Shown one piece after another: positions 1 to 7,084 of a DNA stretch of 12,009 nucleotides. Source of the stretch: Candidatus Zhuqueibacterota bacterium (GTDB lineage: Bacteria > Zhuqueibacterota > Zhuqueibacteria > Residuimicrobiales > Krinioviventaceae); NCBI GenBank assembly GCA_003854995.1, contig RQOI01000079.1, forward strand, positions 1-12,009, given 5' to 3'. The notes beneath the pieces are model-generated. The model searched no databases and had not been told where the DNA came from. It worked only from the letters and a program-made list of their open reading frames with translations. Numbering within the stretch: the stretch's first letter is position 1; every line of letters begins with the position of its first letter. The position numbers were made by a program, and so were the translations under genes.

Positions 1-30
1 ACCGCAGAGGACGCCGAGATTCGCAGAGAT
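1..30. repeat. Short tandem CGCAGAG-type intergenic repeat
   Basis: Three imperfect units of about 10 bp follow each other: CGCAGAGGA, CGCCGAGATT and CGCAGAGATA. On the other strand they read as the pattern TCTCTGCG..CTCTGCGG. From memory, patterns like this occur as dispersed intergenic repeats in many environmental bacterial genomes; I cannot confirm copies elsewhere from this window. The array touches the left edge and may continue beyond it. No coding sense is apparent. Confidence 0.5.
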
Positions 31-77
31 ATTGCCAGATTTCACTTTTTTTCCTCTGTACCACAAATCTGCAATAT
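29..77. repeat. Imperfect inverted repeat downstream of the sulfatase gene
   Basis: The left arm at 29-42 (ATATTGCCAGATTT) and the right arm at 65-77 (AAATCTGCAATAT) are reverse complements apart from one extra C in the left arm. They give 13 base pairs around a 22-nt T-rich loop. The repeat lies beyond the sulfatase stop codon and directly abuts the CGCAGAG units, so it may be part of one intergenic repeat element. No U-tract follows an arm on either strand, so it is not a standard intrinsic terminator. Confidence 0.5.
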
Positions 78-90
78 TGTTCCTTTTTTT

Positions 91-119
91 TCTTGCGGCC
101 AAAGGCCGCGCCAAGAAAT
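91..119. repeat. GC-rich hairpin with 3-nt bulge after the sulfatase gene
   Basis: TTCTTGCGGCC on the left pairs with GGCCGC plus AAGAA on the right, with a 3-nt GCC bulge and an AAA loop. The hairpin lies roughly 12-40 bases beyond the sulfatase stop codon. Read in the direction of that gene it is followed by a run of A rather than U, so it does not fit an intrinsic terminator. It may stabilise the 3' end of the operon transcript or belong to the adjacent repeat element. Confidence 0.45.
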
Positions 120-131
120 CAGGGTTTTCTG

Positions 132-1544
132 TTAATTTGTGTCCGTTATCCGCGCAGCCAGCTGGTCTTCGCCTTTCACCATTTTGGCATTGTGTTCAGC
201 GGCGAGGCGTTGAATGTCGGCCACCACATCGGGGTATCGCGCGGCGCATTCAAATTTTTCGCCCGGATCATGCTCCACGTTGAAGAGCAGGGGTGGGTCG
301 TGTTCCTGGCGATTGTTATCCGCCGCATACTCTGCCATGGTGACAAAATGCGCTTTGAAGGCGCCTTTGCGCACGGCGAAGAGCTGTTGGCCGCGATAGT
401 AGAACATCTCGCGTCGTGGACTCGGCGCCCCCGCAAAAAGTGTAGGCGCAAGATCATAGCTGTCCATCTGCCGGTCACTCGGTATCTCGGCGCCGGCCAG
501 ATGGGCGATCGTGGTGAAAAGGTCGAGCGTCGAGCCGATATCGGTGACGACGGCGGGCTTGATTCTCGCGGGCCAATAGAATATCGTCGGTTCGCGCATG
601 CCGCCCTCCCAGGTGGTGCCTTTGCCGTCGCGCAGCAAGCCGGCGGAGCCGCCGTGTTCGCGGAACGGCAGCCAGGGGCCGTTGTCCGAGGTGAACACGA
701 TCAGGGTGTTTCGCTCCTGGCCGGTCTCTTGCAATGCCTGCAAGATATCACCGATGCCGGCGTCTATTTCTTCCACCGCATCGCCGAAAAGGCCGCGGCT
801 GCTCGTGCCGCTAAAGTCGGCTGAGGCAAATAACGGGATGTGCACCATGGTGTGCGCCAGATAAATGAACCAGGGTGGCCTGGTCTCCTTGATGAATTTG
901 ATCGTCTCTTCGCTGTAGCGCCTGGTGATGGTGTGCTGGTCGGCCGGCCGCTCGATGATCTCCTCGTTGCGCATGAGCGGCACATTATAGTCGTTAATAT
1001 CAGGATCCATCTGTTGTTCGATGGAAAGACTTCTCAGTTTGTCCATGTCATTGCTGTAGGGAATGCCAAAATAATAATCAAAACCATGGCTGGTGGGCAG
1101 ATAGGGCGGCAGATGGCCCAGATGCCACTTGCCGATGCAAGCGGTCTTGTAGCCGGCCTTTTTCACCCCTCGTGCGATGGTGGTTTCGCTCTGCGGCAGT
1201 CCTTTCGCGGAATCGGGAAACAGGACGCGCCGTCGGTCGCTGCACATGCCGCTGCGCACCGGCAGACGGCCGGTCAGCAAGCCGGCGCGACTCGGCGTAC
1301 AGACGCTGGCAGCGGCGTAAAAGCTGGTCCATTTCTGACCACCTGTTGCCATGCGGTCCAGATGCGGTGTGCGAATGGTGGGATGACCAAAGCTGCCGAG
1401 ATCGCCGTAGCCGAGGTCGTCGCAAAAAACGATCAAGATGTTTGGTCTATTCGTCTCTCTCGCGCAGCGCATCAGCGTTGGCAGGGCCAATGTCGCGCTG
1501 CCCGCGATCAGGGAGTGCAAAAAATGGCGTCGACTTGAGCTCAT
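132..1544 (-). CDS. Tat-exported type I sulfatase (arylsulfatase family)
   Basis: 470 aa. It should hydrolyse sulfate esters, probably on a sulfated glycan, outside the cytoplasm; the exact substrate cannot be read from sequence. The N-terminus has a twin-arginine signal (SRRHFLH, residues 4-10) followed by a hydrophobic stretch. The catalytic core is intact: metal-binding DD at 42-43, the sulfatase signature CTPSRAGLLTG at 82-92 with Cys82 as the residue to be converted to formylglycine, GKWHLG at 138-143, His231/His235, and SDNG at 286-289 supplying further metal ligands. The length is normal for a single-domain sulfatase. The ATG start is supported by GGGAGAG at 1550-1556, five bases upstream. 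It is the last gene of the five-gene run, 15 bp after the DUF4097-type gene. Maturation needs a formylglycine-generating enzyme (or an anSME for anaerobes), which is not in this window. The last few codons and the TAA stop lie in sequence resembling a dispersed repeat. Confidence 0.93.
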   Translation of the reverse strand: MSSSRRHFLHSLIAGSATLALPTLMRCARETNRPNILIVFCDDLGYGDLGSFGHPTIRTPHLDRMATGGQKWTSFYAAASVCTPSRAGLLTGRLPVRSGMCSDRRRVLFPDSAKGLPQSETTIARGVKKAGYKTACIGKWHLGHLPPYLPTSHGFDYYFGIPYSNDMDKLRSLSIEQQMDPDINDYNVPLMRNEEIIERPADQHTITRRYSEETIKFIKETRPPWFIYLAHTMVHIPLFASADFSGTSSRGLFGDAVEEIDAGIGDILQALQETGQERNTLIVFTSDNGPWLPFREHGGSAGLLRDGKGTTWEGGMREPTIFYWPARIKPAVVTDIGSTLDLFTTIAHLAGAEIPSDRQMDSYDLAPTLFAGAPSPRREMFYYRGQQLFAVRKGAFKAHFVTMAEYAADNNRQEHDPPLLFNVEHDPGEKFECAARYPDVVADIQRLAAEHNAKMVKGEDQLAARITDTN

Positions 1545-1559
1545 GTGGTCTCTCCCGTT

Positions 1560-2351
1560 TTAGTTGATGATGATTCGAATGATGCCAGTCACGGTTTCGA
1601 GATGGATCGATGCACCCCCGCTTCCCAGGCGGCCATGGATCACATAATGGGAAGTCAGTTTTTGCGGCCAATCGATGTTAAAGAGCTCGATTGGATGATA
1701 AAAGCTTTTTGCATCTATAATCGCATCGACGCTACCTGGCAAGACGAGCTGAATGTCACCGCTATCGGTTCTCGCGTTGATAAGGCTGCATGTCGGCAGT
1801 GTCGAGATGTCGAGGTTGATGTGGCTTTGCGCGCGCAGATCCACAGAGCCGCCGTGACGGGCGAGCGCTATATGGGATTGAGCGTTGCGAACATACACAA
1901 GAGAATCCAGCTCGTTTGTGATGACGTCATTTTTCGCATAGTCAACGCGTACCGGCATGTCATAGGGAATGAAGAGAACGAGTCCGCAGGAGTAGCTTTC
2001 GTTCAGCTCCGCGATTGGCGCTTCGACGTGCACAGCGACCGTATCATTGAGCTGGCGGATGGGAATCGATATGCCGGAGAGCATTCGATCCAGCTCTGCT
2101 CGTTCGGTCGTCTGAACACGACAATCGGCGCTCAGCGTGATGGTTGTTTTATTATAGTGACCGTAGATGATGCAACCACCATAATAGTTCCTCAGCGCGA
2201 GCGCGGGGAGGCCGTTGATGGGGAAATCTGCAGTGATGGTGCGTTCTTTTTCCCAAATCTGATTGGCTGCCGTCGGTTGATCGGCGCAGTCGCAGAGTAA
2301 CAGCCATACGAGAGATGCCAATGAATAGCCTGTTTTTCGAAATGCCTGCAT
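1560..2351 (-). CDS. Exported DUF4097-type beta-strand repeat protein
   Basis: 263 aa from ATG at 2351; a TTG at 2390 would add 13 residues but has no clear ribosome site. The N-terminus (MQAFRKTGYS, then LASLVWLLLC) is a signal peptide or weak lipobox, so the protein is exported and possibly a lipoprotein; the lipobox is not canonical. The rest is short beta-strand units with the pattern of DUF4097/adhesin-head proteins: a strand set with FIPYDMPVRV (128-137), then N/D/S-rich turns, TDSGDIQLVLP (195-205), and a closing GSGGASIHLETVTGIIRI (243-260). Members of this group are taken to form beta-solenoids at the envelope, but no enzymatic role is established. It lies between the phosphodiester glycosidase gene (60 bp upstream) and the sulfatase gene (15 bp downstream), so a periplasmic or surface role is likely. 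Specific function is unknown. Confidence 0.75.
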   Translation of the reverse strand: MQAFRKTGYSLASLVWLLLCDCADQPTAANQIWEKERTITADFPINGLPALALRNYYGGCIIYGHYNKTTITLSADCRVQTTERAELDRMLSGISIPIRQLNDTVAVHVEAPIAELNESYSCGLVLFIPYDMPVRVDYAKNDVITNELDSLVYVRNAQSHIALARHGGSVDLRAQSHINLDISTLPTCSLINARTDSGDIQLVLPGSVDAIIDAKSFYHPIELFNIDWPQKLTSHYVIHGRLGSGGASIHLETVTGIIRIIIN

Positions 2352-2411
2352 GTCTTCAACAACAGCCTGCTGATTCACTCCATTCCACAAGGCGTCGATA
2401 GAGATGGCGCC

Positions 2412-3263
2412 CTAATTTTTCCGCGAAAATCCGATCACGTTTGGCAATCGCGTTGCATTGACCGCATGTCCTTCTGCGTCAAACCGGGTTTCAGCTGTGC
2501 CGCTAAAGCTTTTGGTCACGCCATGATAGGAAAAATGCAGGGCGGCGGGCAGCCCTCCCTCGACGTGCATGGCAGCGACGATGTCAATCGGCAGTTGCAG
2601 GAGAGTGTCAATGAAATCAATCATATTCATTGGCGTCCGACAATAGATGAACAACGCGTTACCATCTTTATCCTGACCCAGGGCCGCTTCGCACCAGCGC
2701 TTGGTGCTCTCGGACCAGCGGTTCTCGCCCGGGCTTTTGATGAGGCGAAGATTCTGCACGATCGAGTGATATCTGTGGATCACCGAATCCGCCGCATACT
2801 CATCGATATCGAAGATGAAAAAGGGAGTGTCAGAGGCATCAACCGGATTGAATGCTGCCAACGAGTGATGTGACGAGTTGACGTGCGAATTGTTCATGTG
2901 AGTATAATTCTTCATAAAGCCGACATTTGACTTATAGTCCTCCTGATACATGCCGGCGTTGATCGCGCCAATGAGATGGTAGCGCTCGCACCATTCCGGC
3001 AAGGTAAGCGGTTCGTGTCCATGTTCGGAGATGGTGAGCAGATGGAATTGATGGACGGTTGGATCCACTTTTAAGATGGTCATGATCGCTTCATTGAATG
3101 GCAGGGGGGCGTTTATCTTGAACTCGCCCAGGAAGAGCCCGTCATCAATGCGCTGCCAGAAATTTAATTTTTCGCAGGATATACCGGCGAGAATATGAAA
3201 CAGAATGACTATTTTTACCACTGTTCTGATCAAGGTGGCCGCCCGAGCATACTCTCTATGCAT
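2412..3263 (-). CDS. N-terminally anchored phosphodiester glycosidase-like protein (NAGPA/DUF2233 family)
   Basis: 283 aa. The family includes the enzyme that removes the covering N-acetylglucosamine from mannose-6-phosphate in animals; bacterial members act on sugar phosphodiesters in the envelope, with substrates mostly unknown. Residues 11-29 are a hydrophobic signal/anchor ending at Cys30; the lipobox (AGIS-C) is poor. Family hallmarks: IGAINAGMY (98-106), NVGFMKN (113-119), the RWCEAALGQDKDGNALFIY strand pair (189-207), then a conserved helix and VEGGLPAALHF (234-244), where most relatives have DGG. The ATG lies inside the end of the upstream PLP-enzyme gene (8-bp overlap), and the ribosome site is weak, so translation is probably coupled. 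The His/Asn-rich stretch around 118-134 is unusual. Substrate unknown. Confidence 0.8.
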   Translation of the reverse strand: MHREYARAATLIRTVVKIVILFHILAGISCEKLNFWQRIDDGLFLGEFKINAPLPFNEAIMTILKVDPTVHQFHLLTISEHGHEPLTLPEWCERYHLIGAINAGMYQEDYKSNVGFMKNYTHMNNSHVNSSHHSLAAFNPVDASDTPFFIFDIDEYAADSVIHRYHSIVQNLRLIKSPGENRWSESTKRWCEAALGQDKDGNALFIYCRTPMNMIDFIDTLLQLPIDIVAAMHVEGGLPAALHFSYHGVTKSFSGTAETRFDAEGHAVNATRLPNVIGFSRKN

Positions 3264-4356
3264 GTTTTTGTGTCTTCAATCCGTGTCCCGTCATCACTGT
3301 GACGACGGTTTCCTTTTTATCGATTTTTTGATAGCCCGACAGAGCCGCAAAAACAACAGCGGAAGTCGGTTCGATGTAAAATCCGCGGTAATAGAGATGA
3401 TGCAACCATTCTTTTATCTCATTTTCAGTCACTGTCAAAAAATCGCCGTCCGTGCGACGCACGGCTTTGATGATCTGCGACCCGCGGACCGGTCGCGCTA
3501 CAGCAATGCCTTCTGCCAGCGTTGGTCTGTCTTTGATCACCGCTATATCATCTTGTCCTTGGTGAAACGCCTCAGCGCAGGGAGCACAATTGGCGGTCTG
3601 TACGGCGATCAGCTTTGGCATCTTGTCAATCACTGCCGCGGTCAGCAATTCTGTAAAGCCAATGAACGCGCCGAGCAATAATGTGCCGTTGCCAACCGGC
3701 ACAATCAGTCTGTCGGGTGCACGCCAGTCGAGTTGCTCGCACAGCTCGTAGGCGAGCGTCTTGGTGCCGTGTAAAAAATAGGGATTCCAGGAGTGGCTGG
3801 CATAATAGACCGCCTCGCCGCCATGCAAGACCGCTTCGGCCGCGTCTTGTCTGCTGCCCGACACTTTGTGCAGTCGCGCCCCCATCGATTCTATCTGTCT
3901 GAGTTTCTCGGGCGATGCTAAAGATGGAACATAGATATCGCATTCTATCTGCGCGCGCGCGCAATAGGCTGCGATGGCTGCGCCGGCGTTGCCGGAAGAA
4001 TCTTCGACGACGTGCCGGATGCCAAGCTCCTTGACTTTGCTGATCAATACAGAAGCGCCGCGATCTTTGTAAGATCCGGACGGGAACAGATGATCCATTT
4101 TGGCTTTTACGCTGATGCCGCCCATATCGATGTCAATCAATGGCGTAAAGCCCTCGTAAAATGAAATGATGTTTTCGTCGTGCAAAACAGGGATGGCCTC
4201 CCGATAACGCCACATGGTGAATGGCCGGCGTCGCAATTTGTCGACGTCGAACTCTGGGGTGAATTGAATATCCAGTACTCCGCCGCAATCGCAGCGCCAA
4301 CGGGGGTCGTTTTCAGAATAGGACTTTTGGCAGCTTGAGCAGATGAGTTTTGCCAT
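3256..4356 (-). CDS. thrC: Threonine synthase-like PLP-dependent enzyme with N-terminal zinc ribbon
   Basis: 366 aa, cytosolic, fold-type II PLP enzyme. Threonine synthase converts O-phosphohomoserine to threonine and phosphate. The N-terminus is a short zinc ribbon (Cys6, Cys9, Cys22, Cys24). The PLP lysine is Lys97 in PSGSYKDRGAS (92-102), the substrate/phosphate loop is SSGNAGA (120-126), and the PLP-phosphate glycine loop is PVGNGTLLLG (220-229). The C-terminal serine-type contact appears as PTSAVVFAAL. The ATG shares one base with the stop of the upstream sensor gene (TAATG), with GGAG at 4367-4370 inside that gene. No homoserine dehydrogenase or homoserine kinase is nearby, so a related role (another beta/gamma-replacement or elimination on a phosphorylated or sulfonated amino acid) is possible; related zinc-ribbon proteins are often left as unspecified PLP enzymes. 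Family certain, exact reaction less so. Confidence 0.8.
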   Translation of the reverse strand: MAKLICSSCQKSYSENDPRWRCDCGGVLDIQFTPEFDVDKLRRRPFTMWRYREAIPVLHDENIISFYEGFTPLIDIDMGGISVKAKMDHLFPSGSYKDRGASVLISKVKELGIRHVVEDSSGNAGAAIAAYCARAQIECDIYVPSLASPEKLRQIESMGARLHKVSGSRQDAAEAVLHGGEAVYYASHSWNPYFLHGTKTLAYELCEQLDWRAPDRLIVPVGNGTLLLGAFIGFTELLTAAVIDKMPKLIAVQTANCAPCAEAFHQGQDDIAVIKDRPTLAEGIAVARPVRGSQIIKAVRRTDGDFLTVTENEIKEWLHHLYYRGFYIEPTSAVVFAALSGYQKIDKKETVVTVMTGHGLKTQKHA

Positions 4357-6914
4357 TAGCGGATAGCTCCATTTTCATTCAGATAGACAATGATCTGCTG
4401 CAGGTAGGGATGATATTTTTTTGGCAGTCCTTTATATAGAGATTGAGACGTCGGATCGGACTGCACGGCGCTGAGATAATCATTCATCTTTGCCCTGACT
4501 TTGGCAATGACAGCATCCTCTCTCGAAGCCGCCAGGGAAGCCGCTGCCGCGTCCAGGTCGTAATCCAGGCGAACGAGATGTTCAAAGACGAGGCCGCGCA
4601 GATAGCCGGAGATGGTGCTGCGATCCTTGTTGCCGAGCGCTTGTGCGGTCTGCACGATCGATGAATGGGAGAATTTCAGTGAGCGTAGCGTCTCTAAAAC
4701 CTGATCGGACAACGATTGATAGTTTGTCGAAAGCTCTGCCCGCACGTTTTCCTGAATGGGTCGGGGCAGATCGATTTCCTGTATCATTTTACGGTTATCG
4801 CTCTGGGCGAGGATGGCGGCGCGGCGGATGGTGTTTTCCAGTTCTCGAACGTTGCCAGGCCAGCGATAGGAGATGAGCGCGTCGAGTGCGCCTTCAGAAA
4901 ATAACGCAATCGACTTGTAGCCATGTTTCTGCAAAAAATGTCTGGCGAGCGCCGGAATGTCCTCTTTTCTCTCGCGCAAGGGTGGCAACTCGATTGGAAA
5001 TCCATTCAGTCGATAAAAGAGATCCTCGCGAAACAGCTCATCCTCTACGCGTTGCTGCATGTTCTTGCTCGACGCGGCGATGATGCGGACATTGACTTTC
5101 AGCGTCTTTTCGCTGCCGAGACGCTCGAACGTGCCCTCCTGCAGGACGCGCAGCAGTTTGGCCTGGAACGCCGGCGATGTTTCAGTGATTTCATCCAAAA
5201 AGAGCGTGCCGCCGTCGGCGAGCTCGAATCGGCCCTTGCGCTGCGATGTGGCGCCGGTGAAAGCGCCCTTTTCATGACCGAACAGTTCGCTTTCCAGCAG
5301 CGTCTCGGGCAGCGCCCCGCAGTTGACCGCGAGAAACCGTTTCGATGCCCGGCGTCCGGATTCATGGATCGCGCGCGCGATGATCTCTTTGCCTGTGCCG
5401 GTCTCGCCAAAGATGAATACCGCGATATCATCCGAACTGACTTTGTCGATCAGTTGCAGGACAGCCACCATGGCGCTGGAGGGAGTGTGAATGATCGTCG
5501 GGTATTCTCTGCTCACAGCTCCCTCGTCCCCGGTGGTCGCTATGTGCAGGTCGCGCAGCTCTTTTTCCAGCTGCATAATCTCTCGCTGTTTTTCCTCCAG
5601 GCGTTTCTGCGCTTCCGTTGATAATAACGCTTGTTGCGACCGCATCTCCTGGATGTTCGCCTCGGCCTCATCGAGGAGTTGCTGCTTTTTGCGGATCTGC
5701 TCCTCGTAGAGCGCATGCGACATTTTTTCCGAGCGCGTTTTGTCCCGCTGCTGCAACACGAGCAAAAGGATGGCGCTCGACAACAGACAAATGGCCGGCA
5801 GGATGATGGGCAGGGCCATTGCTCTTGTCTTGAAAAGTAACAGTGCGCCAACCAGATAAAGGACGAATAGCGCAGCAATGAAAAAGAGACCGCGGCGATG
5901 GGATGAAATGGCAAGCGCAGTGACGAGGGCTGTGATGAACAAAATCAGGATGACCACGATCGAAGGCGGCGTTCGAATGAAATTGTTCTGCAGGATGTTC
6001 TCCGCGGCGGTGAAATGGGCCAGTGACGCCGGAAAAGACGGCAACAGCGGCGTCACTTTCATCGGCGCTGCACCAGGGACGTTGAATCCCACCAGTACCA
6101 GCTTGTCCTGCAAGTTCAGCTGGTCAGGATTATTTTGATAGGTTTGCAGGACATCGATCAGGCTCATCGATCGGATCTCGTCGAGCGCACCAAAGTGATT
6201 CAGACGCACGCTGGAAAATGCATCTGTGGCAATAGTGATCTCATCCGTCCCATCCGTCAAGACGATCTCCCTGGCTGAAATGTGCACGGTCGAGTTTTCA
6301 GAAAAGCGGTACAGTCGTGCCAGTTCCAGGCCGAAAGAAGGCCACAACGTATCTCCGGATGATGCGGCGAGCAGATAACGACGAACAATTGTTTCCTCCG
6401 GCAGATTTGAAAAACCGGTGCCAATGATATGGTTGCGGAAAGCCTCTATCGGAAATTGCGCCCCTGTTCCCAGCATGAACGATCCTTTTTCATCGGTATA
6501 GGTGTCTGATAAATCTGAAAAGAAAAAGGGAAGGCAGACATTGCGGCTCGTCCGCAGAAATTCGCTCAAATCATCGTCATATTCAGGATAGCGGGAGCTC
6601 TCTGTGGTGAACAACACATCAATGCCAACCACGCGCGCCCCAGCCTGCTGCAATATATAGGTCAGGTAACCATAGTAATCGCGCGTCATCGGCCACTGAT
6701 TCAATTCCTGCAGATCGCGCGAATCGATGCTGATGAAAACCATGTCGTCCGAAACATTTCGCGAGCCGCGCAGCTGCAACAGAATGTCGATTGTTTTATC
6801 CGTCAACCGCAGAGAGAGAGCAGGCAAAAAGATATGGAAAAGTGAAAATATCAATCCTATCACAATTGCCAGGCTGATGTTTTTCATCTTGAGCATCATG
6901 TCGGCTATCAACAT
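4356..6914 (-). CDS. Membrane CHASE2 sensor fused to sigma-54 AAA+ transcription activator
   Basis: 852 aa. A one-protein signalling system: an extracytoplasmic ligand sensor coupled to an ATPase that remodels sigma-54 RNA polymerase. Order: TM1 about 13-33; CHASE2 periplasmic domain about 35-310 (FISIDSRDLQELNQWPMTRD region and GIDVLF typical of the family); three TM segments near 317-336, 343-361 and 367-388; a charged coiled coil about 393-458; AAA+ domain about 475-715 with Walker A GETGTGKE (503-510), the sigma-54 loop GAFTGA (550-555), Walker B GGTLFLDE (568-575), arginine-finger region FREDLFYRLN (628-637) and WPGNVREL (685-692). The C-terminus (730-852) is not a short Fis helix-turn-helix but a longer helical region with two similar HTH-like segments. 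No receiver domain is present. Several ATGs occur in the first ten codons (residues 1, 6, 7, 10) and no strong ribosome site settles the start. It heads the five-gene run and probably controls it or a distant regulon. Confidence 0.93.
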   Translation of the reverse strand: MLIADMMLKMKNISLAIVIGLIFSLFHIFLPALSLRLTDKTIDILLQLRGSRNVSDDMVFISIDSRDLQELNQWPMTRDYYGYLTYILQQAGARVVGIDVLFTTESSRYPEYDDDLSEFLRTSRNVCLPFFFSDLSDTYTDEKGSFMLGTGAQFPIEAFRNHIIGTGFSNLPEETIVRRYLLAASSGDTLWPSFGLELARLYRFSENSTVHISAREIVLTDGTDEITIATDAFSSVRLNHFGALDEIRSMSLIDVLQTYQNNPDQLNLQDKLVLVGFNVPGAAPMKVTPLLPSFPASLAHFTAAENILQNNFIRTPPSIVVILILFITALVTALAISSHRRGLFFIAALFVLYLVGALLLFKTRAMALPIILPAICLLSSAILLLVLQQRDKTRSEKMSHALYEEQIRKKQQLLDEAEANIQEMRSQQALLSTEAQKRLEEKQREIMQLEKELRDLHIATTGDEGAVSREYPTIIHTPSSAMVAVLQLIDKVSSDDIAVFIFGETGTGKEIIARAIHESGRRASKRFLAVNCGALPETLLESELFGHEKGAFTGATSQRKGRFELADGGTLFLDEITETSPAFQAKLLRVLQEGTFERLGSEKTLKVNVRIIAASSKNMQQRVEDELFREDLFYRLNGFPIELPPLRERKEDIPALARHFLQKHGYKSIALFSEGALDALISYRWPGNVRELENTIRRAAILAQSDNRKMIQEIDLPRPIQENVRAELSTNYQSLSDQVLETLRSLKFSHSSIVQTAQALGNKDRSTISGYLRGLVFEHLVRLDYDLDAAAASLAASREDAVIAKVRAKMNDYLSAVQSDPTSQSLYKGLPKKYHPYLQQIIVYLNENGAIR

Positions 6915-7084
6915 GCAATTGAATTGAGCTGAAGAGATGATCGCTGCGTTTTTATCGCCATAGCAACTGTGTTTTCATATGGAATGACGTCTATGTACCT
7001 TTGATACAATTGTAGAAGATGCAACAGGCAGGCGCGATGAAAAATTCCGCAGAGCTGATCTCGCGTTTCAAGAAGCAGCTGTCA
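6915..7084. other. Intergenic region before the CHASE2 activator gene
   Basis: 170 bp between the stop of the repeat-protein gene and the start of the CHASE2 activator gene. This is where the promoter of the five-gene run should lie. I see an isolated TACAAT-like hexamer (minus strand, near 7005-7013) without a matching -35, and no clear terminator for the upstream gene. No convincing sigma-54 or sigma-70 promoter can be called by eye. Confidence 0.4.

Noticed and set aside
91..119. Hairpin as intrinsic terminator of the sulfatase operon
   Set aside because: Read in the gene's direction it is followed by A rather than U residues, so it was listed only as a hairpin.
840..1538. 232-aa plus-strand open frame opposite the sulfatase gene
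   Set aside because: It is antisense to a gene with a full set of sulfatase motifs, shows no recognisable domain and is best explained as a codon-usage shadow. The same holds for the long plus-strand frame at 93-824.
1545..2300. 251-aa plus-strand open frame opposite the DUF4097-type gene
   Set aside because: I weighed this as a real gene because the minus-strand protein is only moderately recognisable, but the minus strand has the signal peptide, the strand-repeat pattern and fits the operon spacing.
7021..7035. Possible sigma-54 promoter (TTGC element) upstream of the CHASE2 activator gene
   Set aside because: The -12 TTGC is present on the minus strand, but the -24 GG is not, so the match is too weak to call.
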